Origin: CAZCVI01 sp964502145
GTDB taxonomy: Bacteria > Acidobacteriota > Aminicenantia > UBA2199
Assembly: GCA_964502145.1 (NCBI GenBank)
Contig: CAZCVI010000003.1
Span: 124,001-188,000, forward strand
Direction of reading: 5' to 3'
Length of the DNA: 64,000 nucleotides
This document shows positions 43,538-52,880 of this stretch, in pieces. Position numbers and translations under genes: made by a program. The notes under the pieces are model-generated. The model was not told where the DNA came from. It saw nothing but the letters and a program-made list of their open reading frames with translations, and ran no database searches. Position 1 is the first letter of the stretch; each line of letters begins with the position of its first letter.

Positions 43538-44635
43538 ATGAAAAAATTGAAACGAATTGGAATTCTGACTGGTGGGGGTGATTGTCCGGGATTAAACGCG
43601 GTGATCCGTGCGGTAGTGAATACGGCGATCAGGGAATACGGTATTGAAGTATATGGTATCAATGATGGCTATGGAGGGATGATCAAAAAAAAAGTGACAC
43701 CCTTAAAACTGAACGATGTATCGGGTATATTGCCACGAGGTGGCACGATATTGGGCACAACGAACCGCGACAATCCATTTGCGTATCCAGTAGCGAACGA
43801 GAAAGGGGAATTCACGAATCAAGATGTTTCGAAAGAAGCGATAAAAACTGTGGAATACAATGAATTGGATGCGCTGATTACAGTAGGAGGCGATGGGACA
43901 CAGGCGATTGCCAACATATTATACGAAACCTATGGGGTACCGGTGGTAGGGGTTCCAAAAACGATTGATAATGACATAGACGGGACGGATGTGACGTTTG
44001 GATTTGATACGGCATTAACAACGGCGACTATATCAATTGATAAACTGCATTCAACAGCGGAATCTCATCATCGGGTCATGGTGATCGAAGTGATGGGACG
44101 GTATGCGGGTTGGATTGCACTGGAATCGGGTATTGCAGGGGGTGGTGATGTGATTCTTATCCCGGAAATTCCTTTTAACATGGAAAAAATCGCGCTTAAA
44201 ATACATGAACGGGAAAGCCACGGCAAACGATTCTCTCTAGTAGTAGTGGCTGAAGGGGCGAAACCAGAGGGTGGCAACGTGGTAGTAGCAAGAGAAGTGG
44301 CGGACCCAAATGATCCAATCCGCCTGGGTGGAATCTCGCAACTGGTGGGGAATCAAATTGAAGATATGACGGGTATTGAAACACGTTTTACTATTCTGGG
44401 CCATGTGCAACGGGGCGGTAGTCCGACACCCTTTGATAGAATTCTGGCGACTCGTTTCGGACATCATGCAGTGTTGGCGGCTGTAGCAGGCCAATTCGGA
44501 TACTTGGTAGGTTTGCGGGGACAAGAAATTGTCACAACTCGAATCAGTGAAGCGATTGCAGTACCAAGACGGGTTAAAGTGGACTCGGCATTAGTGAAAA
44601 CGGCAAAAGCACTGGGCACAAGCTTTGGAAATTAA
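43538..44635 (+). CDS. 6-phosphofructokinase, group III type
   Basis: 365 residues. The ATG at 43538 is preceded by CAGGAGG. Motifs: GGGDCPGLNAVIR, GGDGTQAIA, VPKTIDNDIDGTDVTFGFDTA, MVIEVMGRYAGWIA, ILGHVQRGGSPTPFDR. The Gly in GGDGT points to ATP as phosphoryl donor, while the Lys in PKTIDND is the PPi-type residue; this mixture defines group III ATP-PFKs. It phosphorylates fructose-6-phosphate in glycolysis. Confidence 0.92.
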   Translation: MKKLKRIGILTGGGDCPGLNAVIRAVVNTAIREYGIEVYGINDGYGGMIKKKVTPLKLNDVSGILPRGGTILGTTNRDNPFAYPVANEKGEFTNQDVSKEAIKTVEYNELDALITVGGDGTQAIANILYETYGVPVVGVPKTIDNDIDGTDVTFGFDTALTTATISIDKLHSTAESHHRVMVIEVMGRYAGWIALESGIAGGGDVILIPEIPFNMEKIALKIHERESHGKRFSLVVVAEGAKPEGGNVVVAREVADPNDPIRLGGISQLVGNQIEDMTGIETRFTILGHVQRGGSPTPFDRILATRFGHHAVLAAVAGQFGYLVGLRGQEIVTTRISEAIAVPRRVKVDSALVKTAKALGTSFGN

Positions 44636-44658
44636 ACGCTGGGCCCGCGGCGGCTTGG

Positions 44659-44826
44659 ATTCAAGGTCAAGTTAATGGGAGTTATGGGAAGTATGGGAAT
44701 TCTGGGAAGTATGGGAAGTATGGGATAAAGAAAAATATTTCTATTATTCCCATAACTCCCATAATTCCCAGAATTCCCATAACTCCCACTTGCTTTTACA
44801 ATGCTCTCAAAGAGCTGGTGGTGGAT
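44659..44826. repeat. Palindromic element 3, TGGGAAGTA type
   Basis: A left block of 9-bp repeats ATGGGAnnT (44675-44724) and a right complementary block of TCCCATAAC-type repeats (44748-44789), with flanks GGATTCAAGGTCAAG and GAGCTGGTGGTGGATTT. CTCTCAA and the CCCACTTGC..TTAC stretch are shared with element 4, and an inverted copy lies beside element 1. Sits between convergent pfk and the cytidylyltransferase gene. Confidence 0.85.
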
Positions 44827-44840
44827 TTAAAAAATAGAAT

Positions 44841-45512
44841 TTATTTTATTTTTTTAGCAAGGGTGATGATCTCTTTAAAAGGCGGAATACCCTCTTTATA
44901 TAAATTCTCAATGAAGTACTCGACGCGCTTAAAATCTTCGGGATAATCGACGGTTAAACGCAATTCGGGCATCTGTAACTCAACTGGAGCATGGGGAAAC
45001 GCGATTTGGAAAAGACCACTCTTTTTAATGTACCAGGTGACATGTTCGATATCCTCTGGACTGGAACCTTCTTTATAGGCTCTTTCTAAGGCGGCAAAGG
45101 TAAAGGCTTCGACCACAGTTCCCACGGGCATGCCTTTTTCCTGGCAATAATCCAAATGGTGTGCTTGCAAATAGTCAAGCGCACGCCGGGGATCATCGTA
45201 ATCCAAGATGGGATTATCACCGGTGGCTCTAAAATAATAAAGGTCAGGATAAGCAAGGGCGGCGAAATAACAACGTTCGAGAACATGCTCTTGGGAACCA
45301 CGAAAACAATTTATATTACAGGCAGCAGCCAAATCAACAAGAGGATCATCCTGAGAAGTTTGGGGGATAGCCAGCACGATCCGGTCAACTACCGGGGAAC
45401 ACTTTAACGTTTCGATTGTATACCACAACATGGGTTTCCCAAGGAATGTTTTTAAGGCTTTTCCTGGCAAACGGGTGGAACCAACACGGGCCTGAAGGAT
45501 CACGGTAGCCAT
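44841..45512 (-). CDS. SpsF-like cytidylyltransferase
   Basis: 223 residues. ILQARVGSTRLPGKALKTFL is the nucleotide-binding start of the CMP-sugar synthetase/SpsF group, followed by VLAIPQTSQDDPL, FRGSQEHVLERCYFAA and RATGDNPILDYDDP. It activates an acidic sugar with CTP for surface glycan. The start overlaps the histidine kinase end by 13 bp. Confidence 0.88.
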   Translation of the reverse strand: MATVILQARVGSTRLPGKALKTFLGKPMLWYTIETLKCSPVVDRIVLAIPQTSQDDPLVDLAAACNINCFRGSQEHVLERCYFAALAYPDLYYFRATGDNPILDYDDPRRALDYLQAHHLDYCQEKGMPVGTVVEAFTFAALERAYKEGSSPEDIEHVTWYIKKSGLFQIAFPHAPVELQMPELRLTVDYPEDFKRVEYFIENLYKEGIPPFKEIITLAKKIK

Positions 45513-47044
45513 GGGGTGACGACCTCCTCATTGGGTTTAATTTCATCGGGCAACATAAAAATAACCTTGGCACCTGGTTCATGGGTGGTGGGGTACTGGA
45601 TATTCTCGATCTGAATCTGGCCACTTAATGCCTGGATGGCATGGTAAACAAAGGTCAATCCCAATCCTTTTTTTTCACTGAAGGTGGTATAAAAGGGGTT
45701 GAATATTTTTGCTAGATCCTCAACGCCACCGGCATTGTCAATAATTTCGACGACGAAGTAAGGATGGTCTTTATAATGATGGATATTAATTTTCCCGTCT
45801 ACGTTCCGGTGCAAGCACATTTCCACGGAATTCTTCAAGACATTCTCAAGGGTCACTGACAAAAGATGAGCATTGCTGATAATGTGGTCATTTTCGCTGG
45901 TAGTACTGTCAATTTGAAGGGTGATATGGGGGGGCACGATCTTAGAGACCACTTCATTCAATATGGCGGAAAAAGAAAGGGGGGCGATATACACATCTTT
46001 AATGGCTGCAAAAAAATTGATCTCGTCAATAAGAGTGGATATACGATTAACGGCGAGTTGGGCTGTATTTAACTTCTTGAGTATCTTTACATCGGTACTC
46101 TCTCCCATCTGGGCCTGAATCAACTGGAGATTGCCGGAAATGATGGCCATAGGATTATTGATCTCATGGGCAATGGAGGTGACAATGGCATTCAAACTGT
46201 TGATCTTCTCAGCCTGACTTAAACGAGAATCTTTTTCTTTGATGGCATCCAATGCTTTTAATAGTTCAAGGGTCCGTTCCTCGACCATTTTTTCGAGGTT
46301 CTTGCTGTACTCTTCGATGGAGAGAATCTGCTCGTTGATCTTGTCGGCCATAAAATTAAAATTATAGGAGAGATTACCGATTTCATCGTTGGTTTTGATA
46401 TTGGAACGAATGGCATAATTCCCGGAAGCAAATCTCCCGATATCGTAACTCAAGGCTTTGATGGGTTTAACAATTTTACCTGACAAATAATAGATGGTGA
46501 GGGTAAGGGAGATAAAAAGCAGCAGACTGACAATCAAGATACGGAAAGTAATGCCTGCCAATTTTGACTTCATTTTCCCCTCGGATATGCCGATGATGAG
46601 ATAACCAAGGGGTTTTTCGACGCCAACGGAAAGAGCGGGGAAAACATACTGGGTAAAATTTCCGGCAGGCAGGGTGAGGTCTTTTCTCTGGTACTGCGCG
46701 TGAATCTTGTTTAAAAATTCCCATTGGAAGGAATCGGTAATACGCTCTTCATCCTCTTTAAATGCAACATTATGGGTCATATTATCGTAGATGACAAGAT
46801 AATCGAAATCTTTGAGAATAATGGGTTTCACGATTTGTCTTAATAGGCCGTAATCGGAATCGAAGAGGGGTTTTGGCAATAAAGGGGCGGTATTTTGCCC
46901 GAGAAAAAACACGGTTTTATTGGACTCGCTAATGGAATAATCTTTTAAATAACGGTCGAGGATAATAAAAAACAAACTCATCAACAGGAGGGTGGTAATC
47001 ACGAGACTGAAAACGAGTTTTTTCTTTATTCCTTTAATAAACAT
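45500..47044 (-). CDS. Membrane sensor histidine kinase
   Basis: 514 residues from the ATG at 47044, preceded by GAGG at six bases (an upstream ATG at 47065 lies inside the SBP gene). TM1 near 5-25, a periplasmic domain to about 165, TM2 near 170-190 (LIVSLLLFISLTLTIYYL), HAMP, a coiled coil, then HisKA with SIAHEINNPMAIISGNLQL and HATPase with ENVLKNSVEM, IIDNAGGVED and KKGLGLTFVYHA. It is coupled to an upstream substrate-binding protein, which may present a ligand to its periplasmic domain. No response regulator is adjacent. Confidence 0.9.
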   Translation of the reverse strand: MFIKGIKKKLVFSLVITTLLLMSLFFIILDRYLKDYSISESNKTVFFLGQNTAPLLPKPLFDSDYGLLRQIVKPIILKDFDYLVIYDNMTHNVAFKEDEERITDSFQWEFLNKIHAQYQRKDLTLPAGNFTQYVFPALSVGVEKPLGYLIIGISEGKMKSKLAGITFRILIVSLLLFISLTLTIYYLSGKIVKPIKALSYDIGRFASGNYAIRSNIKTNDEIGNLSYNFNFMADKINEQILSIEEYSKNLEKMVEERTLELLKALDAIKEKDSRLSQAEKINSLNAIVTSIAHEINNPMAIISGNLQLIQAQMGESTDVKILKKLNTAQLAVNRISTLIDEINFFAAIKDVYIAPLSFSAILNEVVSKIVPPHITLQIDSTTSENDHIISNAHLLSVTLENVLKNSVEMCLHRNVDGKINIHHYKDHPYFVVEIIDNAGGVEDLAKIFNPFYTTFSEKKGLGLTFVYHAIQALSGQIQIENIQYPTTHEPGAKVIFMLPDEIKPNEEVVTPWLP

Positions 47045-48560
47045 CGATATCCTCGAAGTTGACATTGAGAAATTTATCGATCTTCACGTTACTGACATTC
47101 CGTTTATAACCGAGGATGGATAAAGGGGTGATCACGGGAATCAAGAAAGATTCCTCCTGGGCGAGCTCTTCGAGATGTGAAAGAATTCTCAATCTGACAA
47201 ATTCATCGCTCTCCTGGTAATAATTATCCAAAATATGAGTGGCATCGGGGACTTGGTAACCGAGGTTGTTCATACCATGACCAGGGGTGAAAATCGTCTC
47301 GTAAAAATAAGAAGAGAGGGGAACATCAACCATATAATTGTATGATATGATATCAAAATCGCCGCTTCTGATACGCGGGATGACTTTTTCGCGGCTCTCC
47401 CATTGGAGTTCGAGTTCAACATTGTATTTGGCCAATTTCGCTTTCAAGAAAATAAATAATTCTTCCTTGATCTTGGAAGTAGTATTGAGTGCGACAAGTT
47501 TTACCTTTTGGGCAGGGATGAGTTTTCGGAAATCACGGGGCACCATTTGATTAAAAACGGAATACCCGGTTAAACCATAGGGCAATACTAATTTTGTGGG
47601 AGTGGTTAATTCCCAGCCCTTGCGATGGCCGAGATCAAGGGATAAAATAAATTCTTTGAAAAATTTCCGCAACTGTTTATCTTTAAAGGGTCCTTTTAGA
47701 GGATTCAACTGGAGATAAAAAGCGCCATGAATAGGAATCTTAAAGTAATTGTACTTGTAACCGGAATAAGGGATTTTAAAATGCTCAATATACAGGAACA
47801 ATTCGGGGTCACCTTTATATATGGCATGTTCAAAATCAGCAGGGGTCTTGTAAAAATGAAAATACAGGATAGTAATCTTGCTTTTATTACCGAGATAGTG
47901 GGGATTGGGTTTTAAAGTGACCAGGGTCTCTTTTTCTTGGAAACGAATGTCTACCACTCTAAACGCGCCGGTAAATGTGGCGACCTTCTGCTTCTGGTTG
48001 CGATGAGCGGGAATGATTGACATCAAAGAGGAGGTTAAATAGTGGGCAAACTGGATATTCTTTTCCCGTAATTGGATTTCCAAACGTTTGGGGCCGGTCA
48101 TTTTGATACCGGAGCAATGCTTGCTTTTGCCCTGAAAAAATTCTTCGCCACCCTGGATTACATTACAAAGGGGAGTGGGATAACGGCTATTGGACATGCT
48201 CATTTCAATGGCGGCAATGGCATCGGTAGCGGTAATGCCAGTCCCATCGGAAAACAGGGCTTCTTTTTTGATATCAAGAATAAAGGTCTTGGCTCTCTGC
48301 TCATAACTGGCAGCTAAAAAGGGGCGGGGACGAAGCTGGGCATCAAGTTTATACAATGTACTGTAGATCGCACGAAAAAAAGGTTGTAGGGCAATATAAT
48401 TTCTTTCGGCAGGGTCTAAATTTCCATCAAAAGGAAAGGGAATAGCAACATGAAGGGATTTCTCGCGTTTGGGATTGTTATCCTTGGATTGAGCAGGAGC
48501 CAAAATTACGGCCACGAAAATGAGCAAGCACACAAAAAACAAAAATCGCCTTTTTATCAT
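47034..48560 (-). CDS. Periplasmic substrate-binding protein, family 5
   Basis: 508 residues, SBP_bac_5-like. Signal peptide (FLFFVCLLIFVAVILA) cleaved near AQS. Landmarks: PFFRAIYSTLYKLDAQLRPR, LFSDGTGITATDAIAAIEM, and FKDKQLRKFFKEF. Relatives bind peptides or nickel for ABC importers. No permease or ATPase gene is nearby, and the gene overlaps the histidine kinase by 11 bp, suggesting a ligand-sensing role. Confidence 0.85.
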   Translation of the reverse strand: MIKRRFLFFVCLLIFVAVILAPAQSKDNNPKREKSLHVAIPFPFDGNLDPAERNYIALQPFFRAIYSTLYKLDAQLRPRPFLAASYEQRAKTFILDIKKEALFSDGTGITATDAIAAIEMSMSNSRYPTPLCNVIQGGEEFFQGKSKHCSGIKMTGPKRLEIQLREKNIQFAHYLTSSLMSIIPAHRNQKQKVATFTGAFRVVDIRFQEKETLVTLKPNPHYLGNKSKITILYFHFYKTPADFEHAIYKGDPELFLYIEHFKIPYSGYKYNYFKIPIHGAFYLQLNPLKGPFKDKQLRKFFKEFILSLDLGHRKGWELTTPTKLVLPYGLTGYSVFNQMVPRDFRKLIPAQKVKLVALNTTSKIKEELFIFLKAKLAKYNVELELQWESREKVIPRIRSGDFDIISYNYMVDVPLSSYFYETIFTPGHGMNNLGYQVPDATHILDNYYQESDEFVRLRILSHLEELAQEESFLIPVITPLSILGYKRNVSNVKIDKFLNVNFEDIDVY

Positions 48561-48627
48561 TTGGGACTCTAACCTGACACGCTATTCTAATGTTTTATAC
48601 TGGCTTTATTGCGACTTGATTTCGACT

Positions 48628-49881
48628 TTATTCAATCCGTGTATTGGCGGGAATATAACCGTTTTTGGGAACCACGACGATCCCATCGACAACATGATAG
48701 AGATTAGTTTCGAGGTGTTGGGCTGTACCTTTGTAGTTGATAACGACATTGTCACCGATGCGCACGTTTTTATCGAGTATGGCATTCTTGATATAGCAGT
48801 TTTTACCGATTCCCATGCGACTGTCTTCGATAGTTTCGGAGTCACCGTAATAATCGGCTCCCATCATCACGACGTGGTCGAGGTGCGACCCTTCCTTGAT
48901 AATGGCACGCAAGCCAATGACAGTGTTGGAAATCTTGCTGCCCTCCAAGATGGAACCATCACAAATCAAGGCACAATTGATCTCACAATTTTTGATCTTG
49001 GAACCGGGAAGAAACCGGGCATTGGTATAAATGGGGTTCTGCTCATCGTAAAAGTTGAACAACGGAATGGGATTGGCAAAATCAAGGTTCGCCTCAAAAA
49101 AAGACTTGATGGTCCCGATATCTTCCCAGTAACCGGTGAACATATAGGAAAAAACATTGTGGGTTTTGATGGAAGCGGGGATGATTTGTTTCCCGAAATC
49201 CTCGTTCAAGTTTTCTTCGAGCACGCGAACCAGGACATCTTTATTAAATATATAGATACCCATGGACGCGAGGAAGGGGCTTTTGATTTCGTCGTTTAAT
49301 AATTCGGCGGGCATTTGTAGACGATCGAGTGTTTCTTCTTTTTGGGGTTTTTCTACAAAATCGATGATCTTGCGGTCCTTATTTATTTTTAAGATACCAA
49401 AACTACTGGCAGTTTCGCGAGAAACTGGGGTGGAAGCAATGGTGATGTCGGCTTTTCTTTCTTTATGAAAGTCGACGAATTCACGCAGATTCAGACGAAA
49501 CAATTGATCACCGGAAAGAATCACAACATAATCGACGTCAAGATTATTAATATAGCTGATATTTTTGCGCACGGCATCAGCAGTTCCTTGGTACCAGTTT
49601 TTATTGTCAAGGGTTTGCTGGGCGGAGAGGATTTGTAAAAAACCAGTGGAAAAGCGATCAAATTTATATGTATTATAGACATGACGATGAAGGGAAACAG
49701 TATTAAATTGGGTGAGGATATAAATCTTTCGCACATTGGAATGAATACAGCAAGAGATAGGAATATCAATGAGTCTGAATTTTCCACCCACGGGCACGGC
49801 TGGTTTTGATCTGAATTGGGTTAAAGGGTACAACCGTGTGCCCTGTCCCCCGCCCAAGATAACAGCCAATACATTTTTCAT
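48628..49881 (-). CDS. glgC: Glucose-1-phosphate adenylyltransferase
   Basis: 417 residues, GGAGG before the ATG. The nucleotidyltransferase domain begins LAVILGGGQGTRLYPLTQFR, then KPAVPVGGKFRLIDIPISCC, WYQGTADAVRKN, ILSGDQLFRLN, and DFVEKPQ (glucose-1-P Lys in EKP). A C-terminal left-handed beta-helix follows. It makes ADP-glucose for glycogen. No other glg gene is adjacent. Confidence 0.95.
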   Translation of the reverse strand: MKNVLAVILGGGQGTRLYPLTQFRSKPAVPVGGKFRLIDIPISCCIHSNVRKIYILTQFNTVSLHRHVYNTYKFDRFSTGFLQILSAQQTLDNKNWYQGTADAVRKNISYINNLDVDYVVILSGDQLFRLNLREFVDFHKERKADITIASTPVSRETASSFGILKINKDRKIIDFVEKPQKEETLDRLQMPAELLNDEIKSPFLASMGIYIFNKDVLVRVLEENLNEDFGKQIIPASIKTHNVFSYMFTGYWEDIGTIKSFFEANLDFANPIPLFNFYDEQNPIYTNARFLPGSKIKNCEINCALICDGSILEGSKISNTVIGLRAIIKEGSHLDHVVMMGADYYGDSETIEDSRMGIGKNCYIKNAILDKNVRIGDNVVINYKGTAQHLETNLYHVVDGIVVVPKNGYIPANTRIE

Positions 49882-49903
49882 TTTTTTCCTCCAGAAGAAG
49901 TAT

Positions 49904-49936
49904 GGTCAGGGGAAGTTTTGAGCACTTCTCCTGACC
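49904..49936 (-). terminator. Hairpin between efp and glgC
   Basis: Arms GGTCAGGGGAAGT and ACTTCTCCTGACC (13 bp, one mismatch), 7-nt loop, 25 bp after efp on the minus strand. It lacks a U-tract, so it may attenuate rather than terminate. Confidence 0.45.
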
Positions 49937-49960
49937 GGGACTTCGGCCACAAAATTCTTG

Positions 49961-50524
49961 CTATTTGCTTACTCGTTCGCTGTAAGACCCATCCCGAGTA
50001 TCGACTCTGATGATGTTACCGGGTTCAATAAAAGAGGGCACCATAACTTCCATGCCATTACTTAATTTGGCGGGCTTGTAAGAGGCCTGTACGGTGGCAC
50101 CTTTGATTGATTTTTCAGCTTCAACCACCTCGAATTCCATGGTAATAGGGGGGGTGATATTCATGGGGTCGCCCTTATAAGATTCGATGGAATACACGGC
50201 ATTCTCATCGAGATAATAGATATTATCGCCGAGAAAATCAGCGGTGAGTGATATTTGTTCGAAGGTCTCGCTGTCGATAAAAATATAGTGATCGCCATCC
50301 TGGTAAGAATAGGTGTAATTTTTCATATCCAGTTGCACGCGTTCAACTCTTTCGGTAGAGCGGAAACGGTAATTGCGGATGGTCTTGTCATTCAAATCTC
50401 TGATCTTGGTCTGTACCACGGCATTTCCTTTACCGGGGGTGACGTGTTCCATATCTTCAACTCGAAAAAGTTTGTCATTTAAAGAGATTATTATCCCTTT
50501 TCGTATTTGGGTAGCATTAATCAT
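49961..50524 (-). CDS. efp: Elongation factor P
   Basis: 187 residues from the ATG at 50524 with GGAGG before it. Domain I has HVTPGKGNAVVQTKIRDL, with Lys at the tip of the PGKGN loop where lysylation would occur; domains II/III end SFIEPGNIIRVDTRDGSY. It relieves ribosome stalling at polyproline. The start overlaps the upstream gene's end by 8 bp. Confidence 0.95.
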   Translation of the reverse strand: MINATQIRKGIIISLNDKLFRVEDMEHVTPGKGNAVVQTKIRDLNDKTIRNYRFRSTERVERVQLDMKNYTYSYQDGDHYIFIDSETFEQISLTADFLGDNIYYLDENAVYSIESYKGDPMNITPPITMEFEVVEAEKSIKGATVQASYKPAKLSNGMEVMVPSFIEPGNIIRVDTRDGSYSERVSK

Positions 50525-51818
50525 AATTTCCTCCATATATGAATGTGTTCATTTGTTGTCTGTTGTTAGAACGGGTGTAAAAGATTTTTTTGGCCAGTCT
50601 GGTGATAAAAAAATAGTCCTGCCCAACGGAACCGGCAACAAAATCTATGCCGTTAACGGTTCCTTTCTTTAAAACCACGTTGAAGTGTTTTTCAATAAAG
50701 CGGTTAAAATTCTCATAAAAACGGGAACAAAATTCTTCTTTGTCCCACATGGACTCCCACATGAGAAAATAGCTGGTATCAACGGTGCTTTTATAAATGT
50801 GAAAAGTATCACCGCCCCAACCGCGGGCCAAGGGGAGGAGTCCATCCTGATCCTTGGCCTTTAAAAGGACATCAAGATAATATTCGCCGATAACTCCTGA
50901 ATGATAGAGAGAATAATTACCGGGTTGGTACAGGATTTCAACGGCCACGGGTTGTTCGCGTTTCAAATATTTTTCCGGGTGCAAGATTTGTTCGGTGGAA
51001 TCAGGGGGACGGGTCAGAATGCGGTTAACTCCCTTCCATTTTTTTTTCCCAAACACGGCATTGGTAAATCGCAGGCCATCAATATAGGGCATGAGTGCCT
51101 GGGATTTAATAATTTCGGGTTCGCGATAGAGCATAGCGGGTTTGGGAGAAGGGGTAAAAGAGAAGAGGGCATCGGCATCATTGCTGGACGTTAATGTACC
51201 GGCATCAAGATCATTGCATTGGATCATGGTAAAGGTAGCATCGCCCTCAATCGCGGCCAATACGGACAACTGGCGATCATCAAAATCAGAATAAAGGCCA
51301 AGCCAAGGTGCCAATGAATAATGGGCGTCTTGAAGTGCATGGCGCAACTCATGGAAAAGAAACATGGAATTGATATAATCAATGGTCCGGTACTCATTTA
51401 AAACAAGTAATTGCTTGGCCTTTGGATCATAAACACCGCGCACGTGGTCGAGCAGAATCTTTTTTCTGAGTAAACGGACATCGCCTATTTTATCGACAAA
51501 ACCCATCAAGCGAAGATAAACGGCCTCTTTTTTGGCTAATTCAGCGGGATATGCAGCGAGAAAAGTGGTTTCCACATGCTGCAATAACTGCGCTTTTTTT
51601 ATATATTGAACGGCCACATCCTGCATAAATGCGAGTTTTCCCACGGTGGCCACGCGACTTTTGATCAGGTCGAGACTGTTCTCGGTTTGGGTGGACTCCT
51701 GCGCAAACAGTGGGATGGAAAAATACACGAACAAGAAACTCACGGCAAGAAAAAACAGGGAAAGGCGGGGTTTCTTTTCACTAGGCGTGTATATCATTTT
51801 TATACAACTGTTTCTCAT
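50517..51818 (-). CDS. Secreted protein with HExxH zinc-protease motif
   Basis: 433 residues. The N-terminal region (LSLFFLAVSFLFVYFSIPLFA) is a signal peptide after a short Lys-rich head. FLFHELRHALQDAHY contains HELRH near residue 150, the metallopeptidase zinc motif; a Glu/His third ligand is not certain (EGDATF is a candidate downstream). The rest is unassigned. Start not fixed: no SD. The 240 bp upstream (51819-52055) show no feature. Confidence 0.75.
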   Translation of the reverse strand: MRNSCIKMIYTPSEKKPRLSLFFLAVSFLFVYFSIPLFAQESTQTENSLDLIKSRVATVGKLAFMQDVAVQYIKKAQLLQHVETTFLAAYPAELAKKEAVYLRLMGFVDKIGDVRLLRKKILLDHVRGVYDPKAKQLLVLNEYRTIDYINSMFLFHELRHALQDAHYSLAPWLGLYSDFDDRQLSVLAAIEGDATFTMIQCNDLDAGTLTSSNDADALFSFTPSPKPAMLYREPEIIKSQALMPYIDGLRFTNAVFGKKKWKGVNRILTRPPDSTEQILHPEKYLKREQPVAVEILYQPGNYSLYHSGVIGEYYLDVLLKAKDQDGLLPLARGWGGDTFHIYKSTVDTSYFLMWESMWDKEEFCSRFYENFNRFIEKHFNVVLKKGTVNGIDFVAGSVGQDYFFITRLAKKIFYTRSNNRQQMNTFIYGGNYD

Positions 51819-52055
51819 ATTATTTCATCCACTTATTTTCGGGTTACTATTCTCCCCTGGCTGAAGCAGGTGCAAAAGAAAGAAAGCGATTCTGACACCG
51901 CATGGTATTATGGAATGCATGTATCAATCAATGACACGCGCGGTGATAATACGCTATGGGATAACATACCATGCATCCCATACACTTTTTTTTCCAAACA
52001 ATACGTGCTCCATGTGCCATGTTCACTATTCCATGCGGTCGCTTCGGGTTAAAAT

Positions 52056-52523
52056 TTATTGATCTTCCTTGACGCCGATATTAATTTGAAAGATACCGAG
52101 ATCGGTTTGAAAGGGGATGACCAGGAAAGGAATATTCTGGGGATGGGAAATTTCATGGTCTTTGCCCACGATGATGGTCGGTGTTGAAATAGTAATATTC
52201 AACCCTTCATCTACCAGACGATTCCGTGCGTTTCCCACGACGATATTGGCAAATTCACCAATAGCATCCTTGACATCATCGTTCAACTCTTTGAGTTCTT
52301 CCATAAACATGGCGGAAGCGACGGCCAATGCAATGGATTTGGGGAAAGATATTACGGCAGAACCTTTTACACCACCACTTAACCCGATAACGCCTGATAT
52401 TTCCGCATGGGTTTTTGCTTCTTTGGTAACAGACACCTGCATCTTTACGGCTTTGAGTGCTGCCATCTGTTCCAGGTTGTTTAGAACCGACTCGATAAAC
52501 GGGTTAATATATTTAATGTCCAT
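52056..52523 (-). CDS. cheX: CheX-like CheY-P phosphatase
   Basis: 155 residues, GGAG before the ATG. MDIKYINPFIESVLNNLEQM is the usual CheX start; AIGEFANIVVGNARNRL carries the catalytic E..N pair. It dephosphorylates CheY-P. The CheY at 23.8 kb may be its substrate. Confidence 0.9.
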   Translation of the reverse strand: MDIKYINPFIESVLNNLEQMAALKAVKMQVSVTKEAKTHAEISGVIGLSGGVKGSAVISFPKSIALAVASAMFMEELKELNDDVKDAIGEFANIVVGNARNRLVDEGLNITISTPTIIVGKDHEISHPQNIPFLVIPFQTDLGIFQINIGVKEDQ

Positions 52524-52687
52524 GTTTGCTCCTCAATTGTAAATTATAGTGATTTAAAAAAAAAAGTCAACAAAAAATTTCAATGGGGGCTCATTTTTTT
52601 TGGGAGTAACATTTTTGAGCGGAGATCACAGTCAAAAACAATGGTCTGGGATGTCTACTGGAAGCAGTTAGGGAGGGATAAAAAAAA

Positions 52688-52760
<73 letters not shown>

Positions 52761-52880
52761 ATGGAAGTTTTAATGATTAAAAGTAAGTTATACCATATTT
52801 CAGAGAGAAAATCAAATTATTTTTTTTTGGAAGAGTGTTTTTTGTATGGGCTACACGTTTCAAACTCTGATCCATGCTGA

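Noticed and set aside
51606..52052. 148-codon plus-strand frame
   Set aside because: Overlaps the signal-peptide end of the HExxH protein gene antisense and lacks family features.
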